Positions 47,082 to 58,395 are shown, counted from the stretch's first letter. The stretch is DNA of 64,000 nucleotides from Epiperipatus broadwayi (GCA_028023455.1 JAQFVV010000111.1:3963416-4027415); one strand, 5' to 3'. The notes: a model not told the origin generated them from the letters alone. Made by a program: numbers and translations.

Positions 47082-47187
47082 GAATAGATACTAGATGAGG
47101 ATTTTATGCACAAGCCTTCTGGCATCCATTGATTATTCTGGCTTGTACTGAGTGGCAATACTGTATGGAGAGTTTTGCCTGTTTCAA

Positions 47188-47432
47188 AAAAAAAATTAAC
47201 TATACAATATTATCAAATAACTAACTGAACTTAAATTGAAATTTAATTTTAATAAATATCATTTTTAAAACTAGTGGACATGCCTTCAAATCCACACACA
47301 CACCGGGAATCATTTTCTATTCTTTTAACTTTAATTTATGTAATATTTATTCTAATAGTTAGTAAATAATTTTCAATATTTTTATATTTAATAAATATTT
47401 AAATTATTACTTCATTAAAAGTTATAAACTAT
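47188..47432. other. AT-rich DNA flanking the A array
   Basis: Short; the part near 47400-47440 resembles 46150-46200 (TACTTCATTA, TATAAACTA, then TA run), so the array may sit inside an older duplicated repeat. Confidence 0.35.
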
Positions 47433-47830
47433 TATATATATGCGTTGCATGCACAGATAATGAAGCTAGAAAATATATGTTTAAAAGCGAAATTTTAATT
47501 TAATGAAATATTGGTAATAATTGAGTTTTTTAATCTTTCACATGCGCCTACAATTATTTCTCAGACAGCCAATCAGATTTTTAAACAGCTGTCTCTTAAG
47601 AACGATCAGGCTTTGACACACGGCAGAGATTTTGATAAGAATGATAAAATATAAAACTATTATTACATAATTAACTAAATATAAAACTATTAAATTATTG
47701 AACTTACCGCTTGCTCTTGAAAGCGCTAAGCTCAGTAATTTAATAGTTTTATATTTTAGTAAATTAAAATTTTGCTTTAAACATATATTTTCTAGCTTTA
47801 TTATCTGTGCATACAATACATATATATATA
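47433..47830. mobile_element. foldback element, ~70-bp inverted ends
   Basis: Left arm 47440-47510 (GCATGCACAGATAATGAAGC ...) and right arm about 47755-47825 are reverse complements with few mismatches. A second, inner inverted repeat lies at about 47680-47756 (ATAAAACTATTAAATTA on one side, its complement on the other). Non-coding. Lies between TA runs. A MITE or foldback transposon of unknown family. Confidence 0.7.
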
Positions 47831-48799
47831 TAATGGTTTATATTTAATAAACTAACTTTATTACCTTTAACTCATTTAGCAGTTTTTTAATTAAATTAAT
47901 AATTTGCTAACTATTTTAATTGTTCCAACAATAACATTTTATAATTAATAAACGTATTAACTAGTCTATAGTTTTTAAAGTATAAAAATTAACTTTAATA
48001 AACCTTACAATGTATTCTAGTTTTATAATCCAGCACAAGGAATTAACTTAAAATATTTTTAATATAACTTGCTTTAATTTTTTACTGAATGTGAACTGCA
48101 TTTCAATTCCTACCTTGTACTACTCTTATGCAAAAATTCACTTATGCTTAATATTAAAGCTACCTGTTACAATAACATTTCTGCTACTGTTATGCCTTTG
48201 TACATATTTATAATTGCTTATATTGTTTACCTAAGCTGTTAATCAAGTAGAACTTATGCAATCTAGCTTATTATCATATTTATATTACAAAAAAATCTTG
48301 TCATTTATTTTCATTTTTCTTCTTTTTAAGAAAAACTTTAAAATAGGGCAATGCTAAACTACTAATATTTTATATTATATTTACTTTGTTTCACACACTA
48401 ACAAAGGAGTGATTCATTCAATATAGTTTATGTTTAGAGTTACAAGTCATGTATATATTATATTTAATATTTTCTCAGTTATTTGATGAAAATAAAGTAT
48501 TTTTTGGTTATACCATGTATTATTTTGTTTACATTCCTGATGTTTTGACAAAATAACATTCATACTTGTCAAGATTAATTTTTCAATGAAGAACTCTTAT
48601 ATCTTAAGCAATAATAAATTGAGTGTGATGTAAAAAATAAACATTTATATGTATATATTGAACCAAGTCCCTCCGAATAATAGTTTATTCTTGCTGGATT
48701 TAAAAACTTTCTAAACATAACTTTATATATCTTTTTATCTTTAATAAGTTGTATTATTAAGCTCAATATATAACTTCATGGTAATTTTTATTGTATATG
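47831..48799. other. AT-rich DNA, nothing recognised
   Basis: No supported feature. Confidence 0.4.
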
Positions 48800-49078
48800 T
48801 GTAATACTATGGGAACAGACTGGCTCTTCAAGAAGAGGAGAGAATATTATTGATAGCTTAACCATCAAAGATACCCATGGCCAGATCAAGTTATACAAAG
48901 CATAACAATACCACATTTCCTAACCATAACCCACACCGGCTTCTGAAACAAATCTCTGCCATCCAATCCAGTGCTTGAAATATCCCAAGCTAGCTCATAT
49001 CATGTACCAGGGTCCAGCACATTTAACTTAACACATATAACATTTACTTTTTTAAATAAATGATGATGCAGTGACAAG

Positions 49079-49118
<40 letters not shown>

Positions 49119-50197
49119 GACCAAATAATACTTAAGCAAACATTAATATTTAATCAAGCATGCATATATAATTTAATATATCAATCTAATATTTTACACA
49201 AAGAAATATAAATAGTTAATCAGGCTAATTTTGATAATAGTCCTTCATTAATTAAAGTTCATTTCATTTAAAATAAAGTGTATTAGATAGTGACTAAAAT
49301 ATATTTATGCAGGTTTTCATGACTGTCAATTTTTAACAGGTTGGCTTTTTGGTATAAATTGATAGTTCCAGGGTTTGTCTTGACAATGAGAGAGAGAAAG
49401 AGAGTTTGCATCAGTGTCTATTTTATCAATTTGGTATCAGTTTCCAGTGAGGGTTTAAGTAAGACAGGTTATTTTGGAGGACTTTGGGCAAACACTTTGT
49501 CTAGCAACACATGTTGCTAGTTCCACAGATTTTGCATTGAAGTTGACTGCAGCAGTAATTGATTGCCTTACTATTGGATTTTCAGTTTTCAAATATCTAG
49601 ATCTCTGGTTGTTTGGATTCTCAATAAAAAACTGAGTTTTCAATCTGCATTCTGTCCAAACTAAATAATAATAACTGCTGCAGCTTTTTATACTCTTTCT
49701 CTCTCATTGTTTTAATTACTTATTATTATGTTTAATTTTGATTATAATGTAAGTCTGATTTTTTATTATTTTTACATTTTCTTTTATCTAATTGATTTTT
49801 ACATTTATTTTAATGTAATGTTTTTCTAGACTAATCTACTATTACTTTTATGAAATAGTTTGCATAGTTTTTAATTATTATAATTATTGGTTTCAATTTT
49901 AATATCAATCAGAAATCTTATTAGCATGCCTATTTTCAGTTTTTACTAAGATTTATTTTTATACATTTATTTTTAACATTTTAACAATTTTTTTAAAGGG
50001 AGAGTGTTTATAATTCTCTTTTAACAGAAAATATGCACAATAGTTTTTTTTTTACTTTTACAAAACTATTAAAACTACTTAAACAATTGTGTCTTTAACT
50101 AGTCTTTCAAATATATTTGGTCATAATTTTTTTAAAACTATGAAATATGTAACAGAGATATATGTAATTTTGTACATACATCTCTCGCTAGCATACA
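48800..50197 (+). mobile_element. LTR-like element, family 2, copy 1
   Basis: Starts TGTAATACTATGGGAAC and ends GCTAGCATACA before a TA run. It matches 58905-60475 in the same orientation over its length: GATCAAGTTATACAAAGCAT, CAGCACATTTAACTTA, GATGATGCAGTGACAAG, AATAGACCAAATAA and others recur. Length ~1.4 kb, TG...CA-type ends, no coding, both copies in TA runs: consistent with solo LTRs. Orientation is assumed. Confidence 0.55.
49082..49115. repeat. (GA)n microsatellite
   Basis: About 17 GA units. The matching place in the 58905 copy has only GGGAGAGATAG, so the repeat expanded after the copies separated. Confidence 0.92.
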
Positions 50198-50209
50198 ATA
50201 CATATATAT

Positions 50210-51524
50210 GATAGTTGATTATTCAGAATAGGTGGATTAACAAAATTTGTTATTTCCTTCTATTTTACAATTAATTAATACTGTTGATTTTAGAAGAGAT
50301 AAAATAAGTCATGCCCACAAGACTAGAACACATTGTACTTCATCAAGTTTATTTAAATCTCCTGTTTTTTTAAAATATTTCAATAGATTCTCTCATTTTT
50401 TTCTAATCACACATTTCCACACTAGCAAGTACTTAGCTTTATGAAAGTCAGGTATGTACCAATTTTTTAAAAAAATTGAAATAAAAGGTGATGTACTTAA
50501 CTTTTGATTGAAGACATTTTATGCTCTTAATTCTGTTATTAATTCCTCTATTGGATTGACCCACATAATCTTTTGAGCACTGTGAATATGGAAATTCATA
50601 GATACTTTGGTATTCTGAAAGTTATCAAAAACATCACCATTTTTTTAGCTAATGGAAAAGTTAATCTTAATATTGAAGTTAGATAATGTTTTACTGATCT
50701 CATTAGTGACTCCTTTATATAAAATAAAAAACTCTACAACTAGTTTAGTTGTCATTTTTATCATGATTTGTTTGAACTATTAGAAAGTAGAATATTTTTA
50801 GTTAATGCTATTTTTTGAGCAAAATGATCTTTATCAGAAAAAACTATATACTCTCATCAAAAAGTTTTCTGCCACAGAAAATATATGAGCAGAATGATGA
50901 TGAAAATTAAAATTAAGATATCTGTTTATATGAATGGATTTTCTCTAAACAGATATTGAAAGAGTAAGCAAACTTTCTAGCAATTTAAACATTTAGAAAG
51001 TGATTTGCTATTTTTGACTGTGATCATCCATTAAGAAAAAACAAGAAAAAAATTCAAAATATCAATACTATGAGATTGTATAACAAATATGTCATCCACA
51101 TATCTGAGCCAAATAAAATGACTTTTATTAATTTCATTCAATACTTGGATTTTCAAAATTATTCACAAAGAGACCAGCAATTACAGGAGACAGCGGATGA
51201 CCCATACAAAGTCTTTTAATTTGTTTATCCTTTTAAAAGTCATAAATACAAACTGTATTTTGAAAGCACTGTTTTGCTAATGGGAATAGTAAAGTCAGAT
51301 AAACCAAATAGTGAGATATTATATATAAAGTGTCTTCAACTGAAATAAATGTAAAAGAGACATCAAAACTTATTAATAAATAATTTTTAGATAGTTATAA
51401 GTTTCCAGTACTTGGAGAGACTAGTTATTTTATCTCTTTTTTAAAATCAATTGAAATTAATTAATTGTAAAGATGAAAGAAATAAAAATTTTGTTAATCC
51501 ACCTATTCTGAATAATCAACTATC
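50210..51524 (-). mobile_element. Penelope-like element with 68-bp inverted ends
   Basis: The left end, starting GATAGTTGATTATTCAGAAT, is repeated as the reverse complement at the right end (51457-51524), about 68 bp with few mismatches. The minus strand between them codes for PLE reverse transcriptase and GIY-YIG remnants. Short TA runs lie outside. About 1.3 kb, so the 5' half of the ORF is missing. Confidence 0.82.
50290..51450 (-). pseudogene. PLE reverse transcriptase and GIY-YIG endonuclease
   Basis: Minus-strand blocks in order: LLISFDVSFTFISVEDTLY (the FDV catalytic block, near 51350), RLCMGHPLSPVIAGLFVNNF (51200-51150), IWLRYVDDIFVI with an intact YVDD near 51091, INRYLNFNFHHHSAH (the PLE block that usually reads TDRYLNF), then IYEFPYSQCSKDYVGQSNRG and INNRIK (50600-50535), the GIY-YIG domain with its cysteine pair. 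Several frameshifts and stops separate the blocks, so it is not functional even though YVDD survives. PLEs reverse-transcribe at nicked or telomeric ends and encode this RT plus nuclease pair. Confidence 0.85.
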
Positions 51525-51639
51525 AAATATATATATAAGAATAATTGTTTTTTTACTTAATACTCAATTTCATTATTACTTAAGACAACAGTTCTATATT
51601 AATACCTTTCATTACATTGGGAATTTAAACATAACAACA
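51525..51639. other. short AT-rich spacer
   Basis: Separates the PLE from the family B array; nothing recognised. Confidence 0.4.
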
Positions 51640-51744
51640 CATGATTATATATATATGATCAATAGATGGAGCTTTACCAATAGCTCTAAACAAGCTTTGT
51701 TTACATAAGTGTCGAGAGAGATAGAATTCAAAATCTCTATCAAA

Positions 51745-51808
51745 TCTCCCTACCTCCAGACCAGCTGGTTTCGAGCTCAATGACTCACATCAGTGAAGGG
51801 CTGGGAGA
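51745..51808 (-). ncRNA. hammerhead ribozyme, family B, best structure
   Basis: Minus strand: TCTCCC, AG, CCCTTCA, CTGATGT, stem II GAG(T)...CTC, GAAAC, then ACC-AGCT-GGT as stem III and GTC with predicted cleavage between plus-strand positions 51759 and 51758. Stem I: CCTTCA pairs with TGGAGG over 6 bp with one G-U, internal loop, then TCTCCC pairs with GGGAGA over 6 bp. The only invariant-core departure is A9 (U here). The pairing is too extensive to be chance. Confidence 0.85.
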
Positions 51809-52161
51809 CTAGAAACTAGACCTACAATATCAACTCAAAAGTTAGCACTTGTCAAACACATTTATATCAATTTGAAAGCATGAATTTATCGGACATGTAA
51901 ATGTCTTCAAATACAGCTTAACAATCTAGATAGCTATATGGGTCTGAATTCAACTCAGTTTCACCATATAGTAAAAGCCTCTGCAATATATAGCATTGCA
52001 AAAACCTTCAAAGGTACACTTATAATAATTAAAAGAAGTTATAAATTTTGTAACTTGCTTTTAAGCTTGCATTTTATGATCAATAGATGGAGTTTTACCA
52101 ATAACTCTAAACAAGCTTTGTTTACATAAGTGCCAAGAGAGAATTCAAAATCTCTATCGAA

Positions 52162-52225
52162 TTTCCCTACCTCCAGACCAGCTGCTTCTGAGCTTAATGG
52201 TTCACACCAGTGAAGGGCTGGGAGA
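52162..52225 (-). ncRNA. decayed hammerhead, family B
   Basis: The core reads CTGGTGT and the second block AGAAGC. Stem III AGC/GCT and stem I (CCCTTCA/TGGAGG, TCTCCC/GGGAAA) are still recognisable. Confidence 0.65.
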
Positions 52226-52715
52226 CTAGAAACTAGACCCAAAATACCAACTCAAAAGTTAACACTTATCAAACACATTACTATCAATTTGAAAGCATAA
52301 ATTTATCGGATATGTAAATGTCTTCATATCCAGCTTAACTAAATAGCTATATGGACCTGAATTCAGCTCAGTTTCACCATATAGTAAAAGCATCTGCAAT
52401 ATATAGCATTAAAAAAACCTTCAATGATACATCTATAATAATTAAAACAAATTATAAATTTAAAAGCAAGTTACGGAATTTATGATTTGTTTTAATTATT
52501 ATAAGTGTACATTTGAAGGTTTTTGCATTGCTATATATTGCAGAGGCTTTTACTATATGGTGAAACTGAGCTGAATTCAGGACAATATAGCTATCTAATT
52601 TGTTGAGCTGGATTTGAAGACATTTATGTATTCGATAAATTCATGCTTTCAAATTTATAGAAATGTATTTGATAAGTGCTAACTTTTGAGTTGGTATTTT
52701 AGATCTAGTTTCTAG

Positions 52716-52797
52716 TCTCCCAGCTCTTCACTGACAAGAGCCATTAAGGGTCAGTGAGCCATTAAGTTTGAAACCAGCTGGTCTGGAGGTAGGGAAA
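52716..52797 (+). ncRNA. hammerhead, family B, with stem II duplication
   Basis: TCTCCC, CTCTTCA, CTGACAA (G8 to A), GAGCCATTAAG, a ~25-bp duplicated stretch with a second GAGCCATTAAG, then GAAAC, CAGCTGG, TC (cleavage after 52783 if active), TGGAGG, GGGAAA. The duplication sits in stem II and would break or lengthen it. Confidence 0.7.
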
Positions 52798-52907
52798 TTC
52801 AATAGAGATTTTAAATTCTATCTTTCTTGGCACTTATGTAAACAAAGTTTGTTTAGAGCTATCGGTAAAACTCCATCTATTGATCATAAAATACAAGCTT
52901 AAAGCAA

Positions 52908-53033
52908 GTTACAAAATTTATAACTTGTTTTAATTATATATATATATATACAAGTTCAAATGGCATTTAAGTTACAAAATTTATAACTTGTTTTAATTAT
53001 ATATATATATATACAAGTTCAAATGGCATTTAA
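52908..53033. repeat. 63-bp tandem pair at the end of the B array
   Basis: Two units of GTTACAAAATTTATAACTTG, TTTTAATT, (TA)n and CAAGTTCAAATGGCATTT, identical or nearly so. Each repeats the end of the family B unit. Confidence 0.88.
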
Positions 53034-53454
53034 GCAGGCAAAGATATGAAAAGGCATCTTGAGCAATATCTCAAATAAAAAAAAGAATTACCCACAAAGC
53101 TTGTCAATTATCAAGTCATGAGAGTTTGAATAGGTGTTCAATCATATTTGTTTATCTTACAACTAGAATAAATCACGTTATATCCTATTAGAAATTTTAA
53201 TATTTATGAACCATTATTGTTCTGTTTAGATAAATATTCTTCAAAATTTAACAACCTTTTAATAACATGTATCAATATTGTCTAAAACATTACCTAATAT
53301 GTTTCTATAATCTAGCTATTTTTAGCATTAAGATTTAATTTTCCAAATATTATTTTAATATCATGGGTAGGATATCTTAAGCCCAATTGACAGTTGAGTA
53401 TTTTTTACATTTTATCAAAACCAATGTCATACACCCCATATGTGAATGCATACC

Positions 53455-53482
53455 ATATATATATATATATATATATAGTGCC

Positions 53483-53514
<32 letters not shown>

Positions 53515-53526
53515 TGCCCATTTTAT
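53455..53526. repeat. 36-bp tandem pair, (TA)n plus GTGCCCATTTTAT
   Basis: Two units of a ~22-bp TA run followed by GTGCCCATTTTAT. Similar in plan to the tandem at 31824. Confidence 0.88.
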
Positions 53527-56500
53527 TGGTACACCCTATTATAAAACAAATTGGAAATAAATTTTAAGATGTATAATTGTAAATTGTATAAAAATGTATA
53601 TGTATTGGATTATAAAAAGTAATAGTCATTTTAGTTATGCTAGGACTTGAACTTAGTTAATTTAATGCAGTATAAAGGCTAAGTCTTAATAAAATATTTA
53701 CTTTCAAAGGTAGATAAAAAATAAAATACTAAATAATACATTAATAATATCTGTTAAGAAGTAATTACTTAATAACGTTTAAATTAGAGAGAAGTTTAAG
53801 TCTAATCTGATAAATGAAAATATGCATTATATAGTTGAATAATTCTGTTTGTGCAAATCTGGTACTACTAAGCAATAATTATTTCCAGTGAAATCTTAAT
53901 TATTTTTCCAAATTAAATAACTAACACTGTGGTGTGAATTTTGTGATTAAAAGTTCATAGGATTAATCTGAAATATAATTTATATAAAAATAAAATGAAA
54001 ATATTTCAATTGTAGTTTTATTAAGTTCATTAAAGGTATTGTTTTTTTATTACTAATAAAGATTTTAAAGAGATAATTTTGTTTGTAAAAATAATTTAGC
54101 TACAAGCAAGTCATTAAATATTCAGAATCAAAGAAGTGGGAAAATTAACCAATGGAAAAGCACAATCTGTAACAAATTAGCATCCAGATTATAATTGTTG
54201 AAAAAAAAAATCAGAGGGAAATTATTAGTTTTGAATAGTTAAAAAAAGATTACAAATCAGAAATAACAAAGTAACTGGATTTGTTTGCAAAAAAAAGTTT
54301 GCTAAATCTCTTTTAAACTTTATTATTATTTTAAAATGGCAAGTAATTAATTAGATTAACTCAAAGATTTACAACATTATATTACCAAGTTTTCAGTAAT
54401 ATCAATTGATAATTCAATGTACATCTCTGCTGGCTAAATGGACAATCAATAAGTTTGCTAAAATATCTTTGAAATATGAAATATGAAAGAATAAAAATAA
54501 CAGCTTATGTATTGGTATCAGTGTGTTATCATTTATAACATTTATGCAAGACTAAAGTGGACTCAACATATGAATAACAGGAAATTTATTGAAGACAAAG
54601 TTAAATGTTTGGTTTGCAAAATCATTAAAACTAAATTAAGAATAAATCAGAATCGGAATGTATGTATATTGAAACATATGCTTAATATTAAAATATAACT
54701 TATAAATATATCTCTGAATGGAAATTTTACTAGGAGAAAATATTTAAACAAATTATTATCAGTGAGTATAACTTTCATATAAAATAAAAAAACTGTTATG
54801 ATAAATTTTAGACAATACCAGTAACAGTAGCTTATTGAAGATATTATCATGCTCTTTATTAAATGAAAACATTAACAAGGAATATAACAAGAAAAATATG
54901 AAAATAGGCATCATTAATGTTGGAAGAATCTAAATAAAATATACCACACTTGTCGCAAAATAGCCTTCAATCATGAAGAAAAGAAAAACTTAAATATTGT
55001 AGATAACATAAGGGCATTGGAATTCTATAATTTTAATATTTTTCTTAAAAGTATAAAAAAAGTAAAAGTGAATAAGTAGATTGATGCGTGACAAGTTGGA
55101 AGTATGAGAAACAATTGAAATACTATTAATAACAATTAAAGTTTTTTTTGTGATGAATTTGTATATTAGAAAAAAAAAACTGGTAATGTAATATTGTATA
55201 TAGTTAAGTTCATGTTTAAGAAAATCATTATCCATATGGGGGAGGGGTAAATCAAGAGATAAGGAAATTAATAATTAATATGATTTGTTTATCTAAATTA
55301 TTAATTGTTTAAAGTTCTTTGTATTTGATTGAATATTGCAAGACAATTAAAATAAATGTACATGAGCTGTGAGTTAGTGGTGTATACACACAAAAAAATA
55401 AAATGAATGTATTATAAGAAGAGGTGATGTATCTGTGTTGTAGTAAAATATTAAAAATGACAAACGATGATATTTAAAGTTTGATCTGGTGTTTAATTAT
55501 CAAGGCTGTCATACAATTGTGATATAGGTATAGCTAAATTTAGTTTGAATGTCTTCATAGCTATTATTTGTAAAACTTGTATAAAACAGATATAAACTCA
55601 AAATAAAAAATTAATACCTGTGTAATATTAGATAAAATGAAGATTAATATTTTTTATTTAATGCAGGATGCACCAAAGTGTAGTTTATCCACATTTAGCT
55701 TAATATTCTAAATGGAAAATTAGTCCAGGATGGGATAAGTAGACCTATTTAAAAGGAAAAAGAATTAAAGTTTCACTTGTTGTATTTTTATTATATAGTT
55801 GAATAATAAGACCATAGGAAAAATGAGTATAAGGTAAAGAGAGAGAGAGAGATCAAATGGTGAACATTTTAAAATGTAAACACAGATAAAATATAATATT
55901 TCATAATATTATAATGAAATTATTTTTATTGGGAAATAAAACAATTCACATTTTAACCCTTCTTTTAGCCTCAGCATAATCTTTAAGGGGTAATGGATAA
56001 TAAAAGAAAGATTGGTTATTTAATATACACATTATTTTGTAATATATGGGACAGAATTAAATATCACACAATATTTTATTGTATTAGCAAGGAAGTTTAT
56101 GTTGAATATCTCAGTGTAATTCAGGGAGAATATAATTGTTTAATATTTTACATATACTAAAATAAAAGTATTTACATATATTATTATATTACATTGTATA
56201 ATTTTTTATGTTGTTTTATGTTAATTCATTCATTTGTTCTAATTAATTATTGAAAATTTGTAAATAGAATGTTATTACAATTAATGTTTTATAGATTAAA
56301 CCATGTATCTAGATTTGAATTTCTTTTGTGGAGATCATCATCACTAACCCATCATCACATTGACCAAAATATACGATTTGAAATTTGAAGAAGAAATAAA
56401 TTCAGTACAAGATATTGTATCACATTTATCTGGGAAAATATTTCTTAAATGGGATCTTAAATTATTGCAAATTGCCTTGATCTTATCAGTCATTGAGAAA

Positions 56501-57467
56501 ATATATCGCAAATTTAGTAAAGTACGTTTATTCCTAGGAAATCAGGTTAGGATTTAACCTTTCTATTTAACGTTCTAAATTATGGTTACAACTTAGATAA
56601 GAATAGTAATTTATTATTCAATAATAAAGAACATTAATATAAAGTAGTAATATAATTTTAATTATAGATTAATGTTATAAGTCTTTTCTGAAATGACACA
56701 CTAATTACAGAGTTAAGTAAAACTCCTCTTGATATTTTATAGACGGTATAAATAAGTAACTGAAATCAATGATGATCCTGAGATCTTAATATAATATTAT
56801 TATGTTTTCTATTCTTAGCGATAACTCTATAAAAATAACAATAGTAAATGATCAATATACAATCAAATAATAATATAACTTATTAATTAGGTTAACTTAA
56901 ATTTAATAATTATAGATAGTTTATTATATTCATTTAAGTATTATTGGTAGTCATGAGAATATTTAGATACTTAATAAGAAGGAGAATGTCTTGGTATTCT
57001 TATATCATTGAATGAATACTTTTACATTATTTATGTAATCTTGTTATTAGGATCCCTGGGTATCATAATTGCAAATACCAATTAAATATTATTTAGAAAT
57101 AATAAGCGTATTAAATTGTATCTAGTTAAAGTCATAATATAGCCCACTTTAAGGACGTGTCATGGTTTCTAGGGGTTATCTTTCTATTGGCAGGCTATAT
57201 ATATATATATGTGGGTGTGTTACACGAGAATATACAACACTTATCAACAAATATTCAATCTGCTGCTGAAACAATCTTTGATTAATATAAGGTTTGCTTT
57301 GGCAGTAGAGTGAAGATTTTTGGATGTTGATAAGTATTGATAACTTTCATGTGATTTATATTTATTACCTAAGCCAGTTTTTAAAAAAATCGTATACATA
57401 TATCATCAAAAAACAGTCAATATTATAGAAATATTTGGAAAAGCTTATTAAGAGCTATTAACATTCT

Positions 57468-57470
<3 letters not shown>

Positions 57471-57500
<30 letters not shown>
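57471..57500. repeat. (TA)n microsatellite
   Basis: About 15 TA units immediately left of the foldback at 57515. Confidence 0.9.
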
Positions 57501-57504
<4 letters not shown>

Positions 57505-57514
57505 ATTTCAAAAT

Positions 57515-58395
57515 ATATTGGTTTATTAGATAAATGATAATATTTTTAAACTAAAAGTAAAAGATAATATTTTAGAGAAAAGATCAGACTACTTTCTTTC
57601 TTTAATTCATTTTAAAGAAATATCTAAACTACTTTGGTCACAGAGCATAAATTTGAAATCAATCATATTACTTTATTAAAGCTATTTTAAATCGATTTAT
57701 ATTATTTAATTTACATGTGTGATGTTTTTTTTTAATATTGATTCAAAGAATGAAATATGTAAATATATGATATTTCCATTGAAAATATATTATATTTACT
57801 GTCAAACGTTGGTAGCCGAGTGGATAGCACGACTGCATTACAAGCAGTTGTCCCGGGTTCGCGGGTTCGTGTCCTGGCCGATGCTTTGACGTATGGAAAA
57901 AAAAAAAATTTACATAATTCACTTATTATGTAATTCTCAAAAATTATCTATTTTCTTGCAATTATAATATTATATATATATATATGTTTAGACTTTTATA
58001 CAGAAAAGACAAACATATGTTGGTTTCACGTTAGCTTTATTTGTGGTGAGCATTCTTTCTATATACATACTCACATTTTAATTGTCCTTACTTATATTCA
58101 CATATTTCCACTGGAAATATATTTATATATTTCATTCTTTTAATCGGTATTGATAATGTAATTTGAGAAAATTTTCACACATGTCAATTAAATAATATAA
58201 ATCAATTTAAAATACTTTAAAAAAGTAATATTTTTGATATAAAATTCATGATCTCTGGCCAAAGTGATCCAGACAAATCTCTATAAAAGAAAATGAAGTA
58301 AAGAGTGGAGATAGTTTGATCTGTTCTCTAAAAAAATTGTTGGCTTATGGTTTGATGTGAAAGTATGTCATTTATCTCTTAAATCAGTAGTTTGA
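57515..58395. repeat. large foldback, ~280-bp arms
   Basis: The left arm (57515-57795) and the reverse complement of the right arm (about 58075-58395) share, in order, GATAAATGA, TTAGAGAAAAGATCAGACTA (TTAGAGAACAGATCAAACTA on the other side), ATTCATTTT, ATTTATATTATTTAATT, ACATGTGTGA and AAAGAATGAAATAT. Identity is moderate. The central ~280 bp hold a SINE and a TA run. Probably an old inverted duplication or foldback element that later took a SINE. Confidence 0.75.
57802..57908 (+). mobile_element. tRNA-derived SINE, copy 3
   Basis: GGTAGCCGAGTGGATAGCAC is a near-perfect tRNA A-box region. GGGTTCGCGGGTTCGTGTCC holds a B box. The tail GGCCGATGCTTTGACGTATG matches the tails of copies 1 and 2 and keeps a CG where they have CA. 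A 12-A tail ends it. The intact boxes and CG make it the youngest-looking of the three. It is not a tRNA gene: spacing and arms do not fit a cloverleaf and it carries a SINE tail. Confidence 0.8.

Larger units (their letters stand above)
46330..47187. mobile_element. hammerhead element family A, best array
   Basis: Two units in tandem on the minus strand (TTATTAAAACAGGCAAAAC at 46341 and 46794, so period 453 bp), then an inverted partial unit on the plus strand from about 46983 to 47187. Each carries a ribozyme block. A 453-bp unit with one hammerhead, in tandem, non-coding, is the layout of animal retrozymes: non-autonomous retroelements whose transcripts self-cleave and circularise. Nothing in the unit codes for protein. 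Confidence 0.85.
51640..52905. mobile_element. hammerhead element family B, inverted array
   Basis: Two direct units (GATCAATAGATGG at 51657 and 52078, period ~421 bp) with the ribozyme on the minus strand, then a third, inverted unit (about 52465-52905) with the ribozyme on the plus strand. Non-coding. The body shares a block with family A: A has CATATAGGTCTGAACTCAGT and B has TATATGGGTCTGAATTCAAC at the matching place. The families are therefore related. The two-direct-plus-one-inverted layout repeats that of the A array at 46.3 kb. Confidence 0.85.
53034..57514. other. AT-rich DNA, no gene recognised
   Basis: Contains the TA tandem at 53455 and a 30-bp (TA)n at 57471. Frames at 54507-54698, 54990-55235 and 56360-56557 are composition-driven, with no domain. 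Confidence 0.45.

Noticed and set aside
56360-56557. 65-codon plus-strand frame with an acidic start
   Set aside because: No domain, no homologous copy and no splice or promoter signal that can be supported.
57802-57890. tRNA gene
   Set aside because: A and B boxes are present, but the arms do not form a cloverleaf, and the tail and poly(A) mark it as a SINE.
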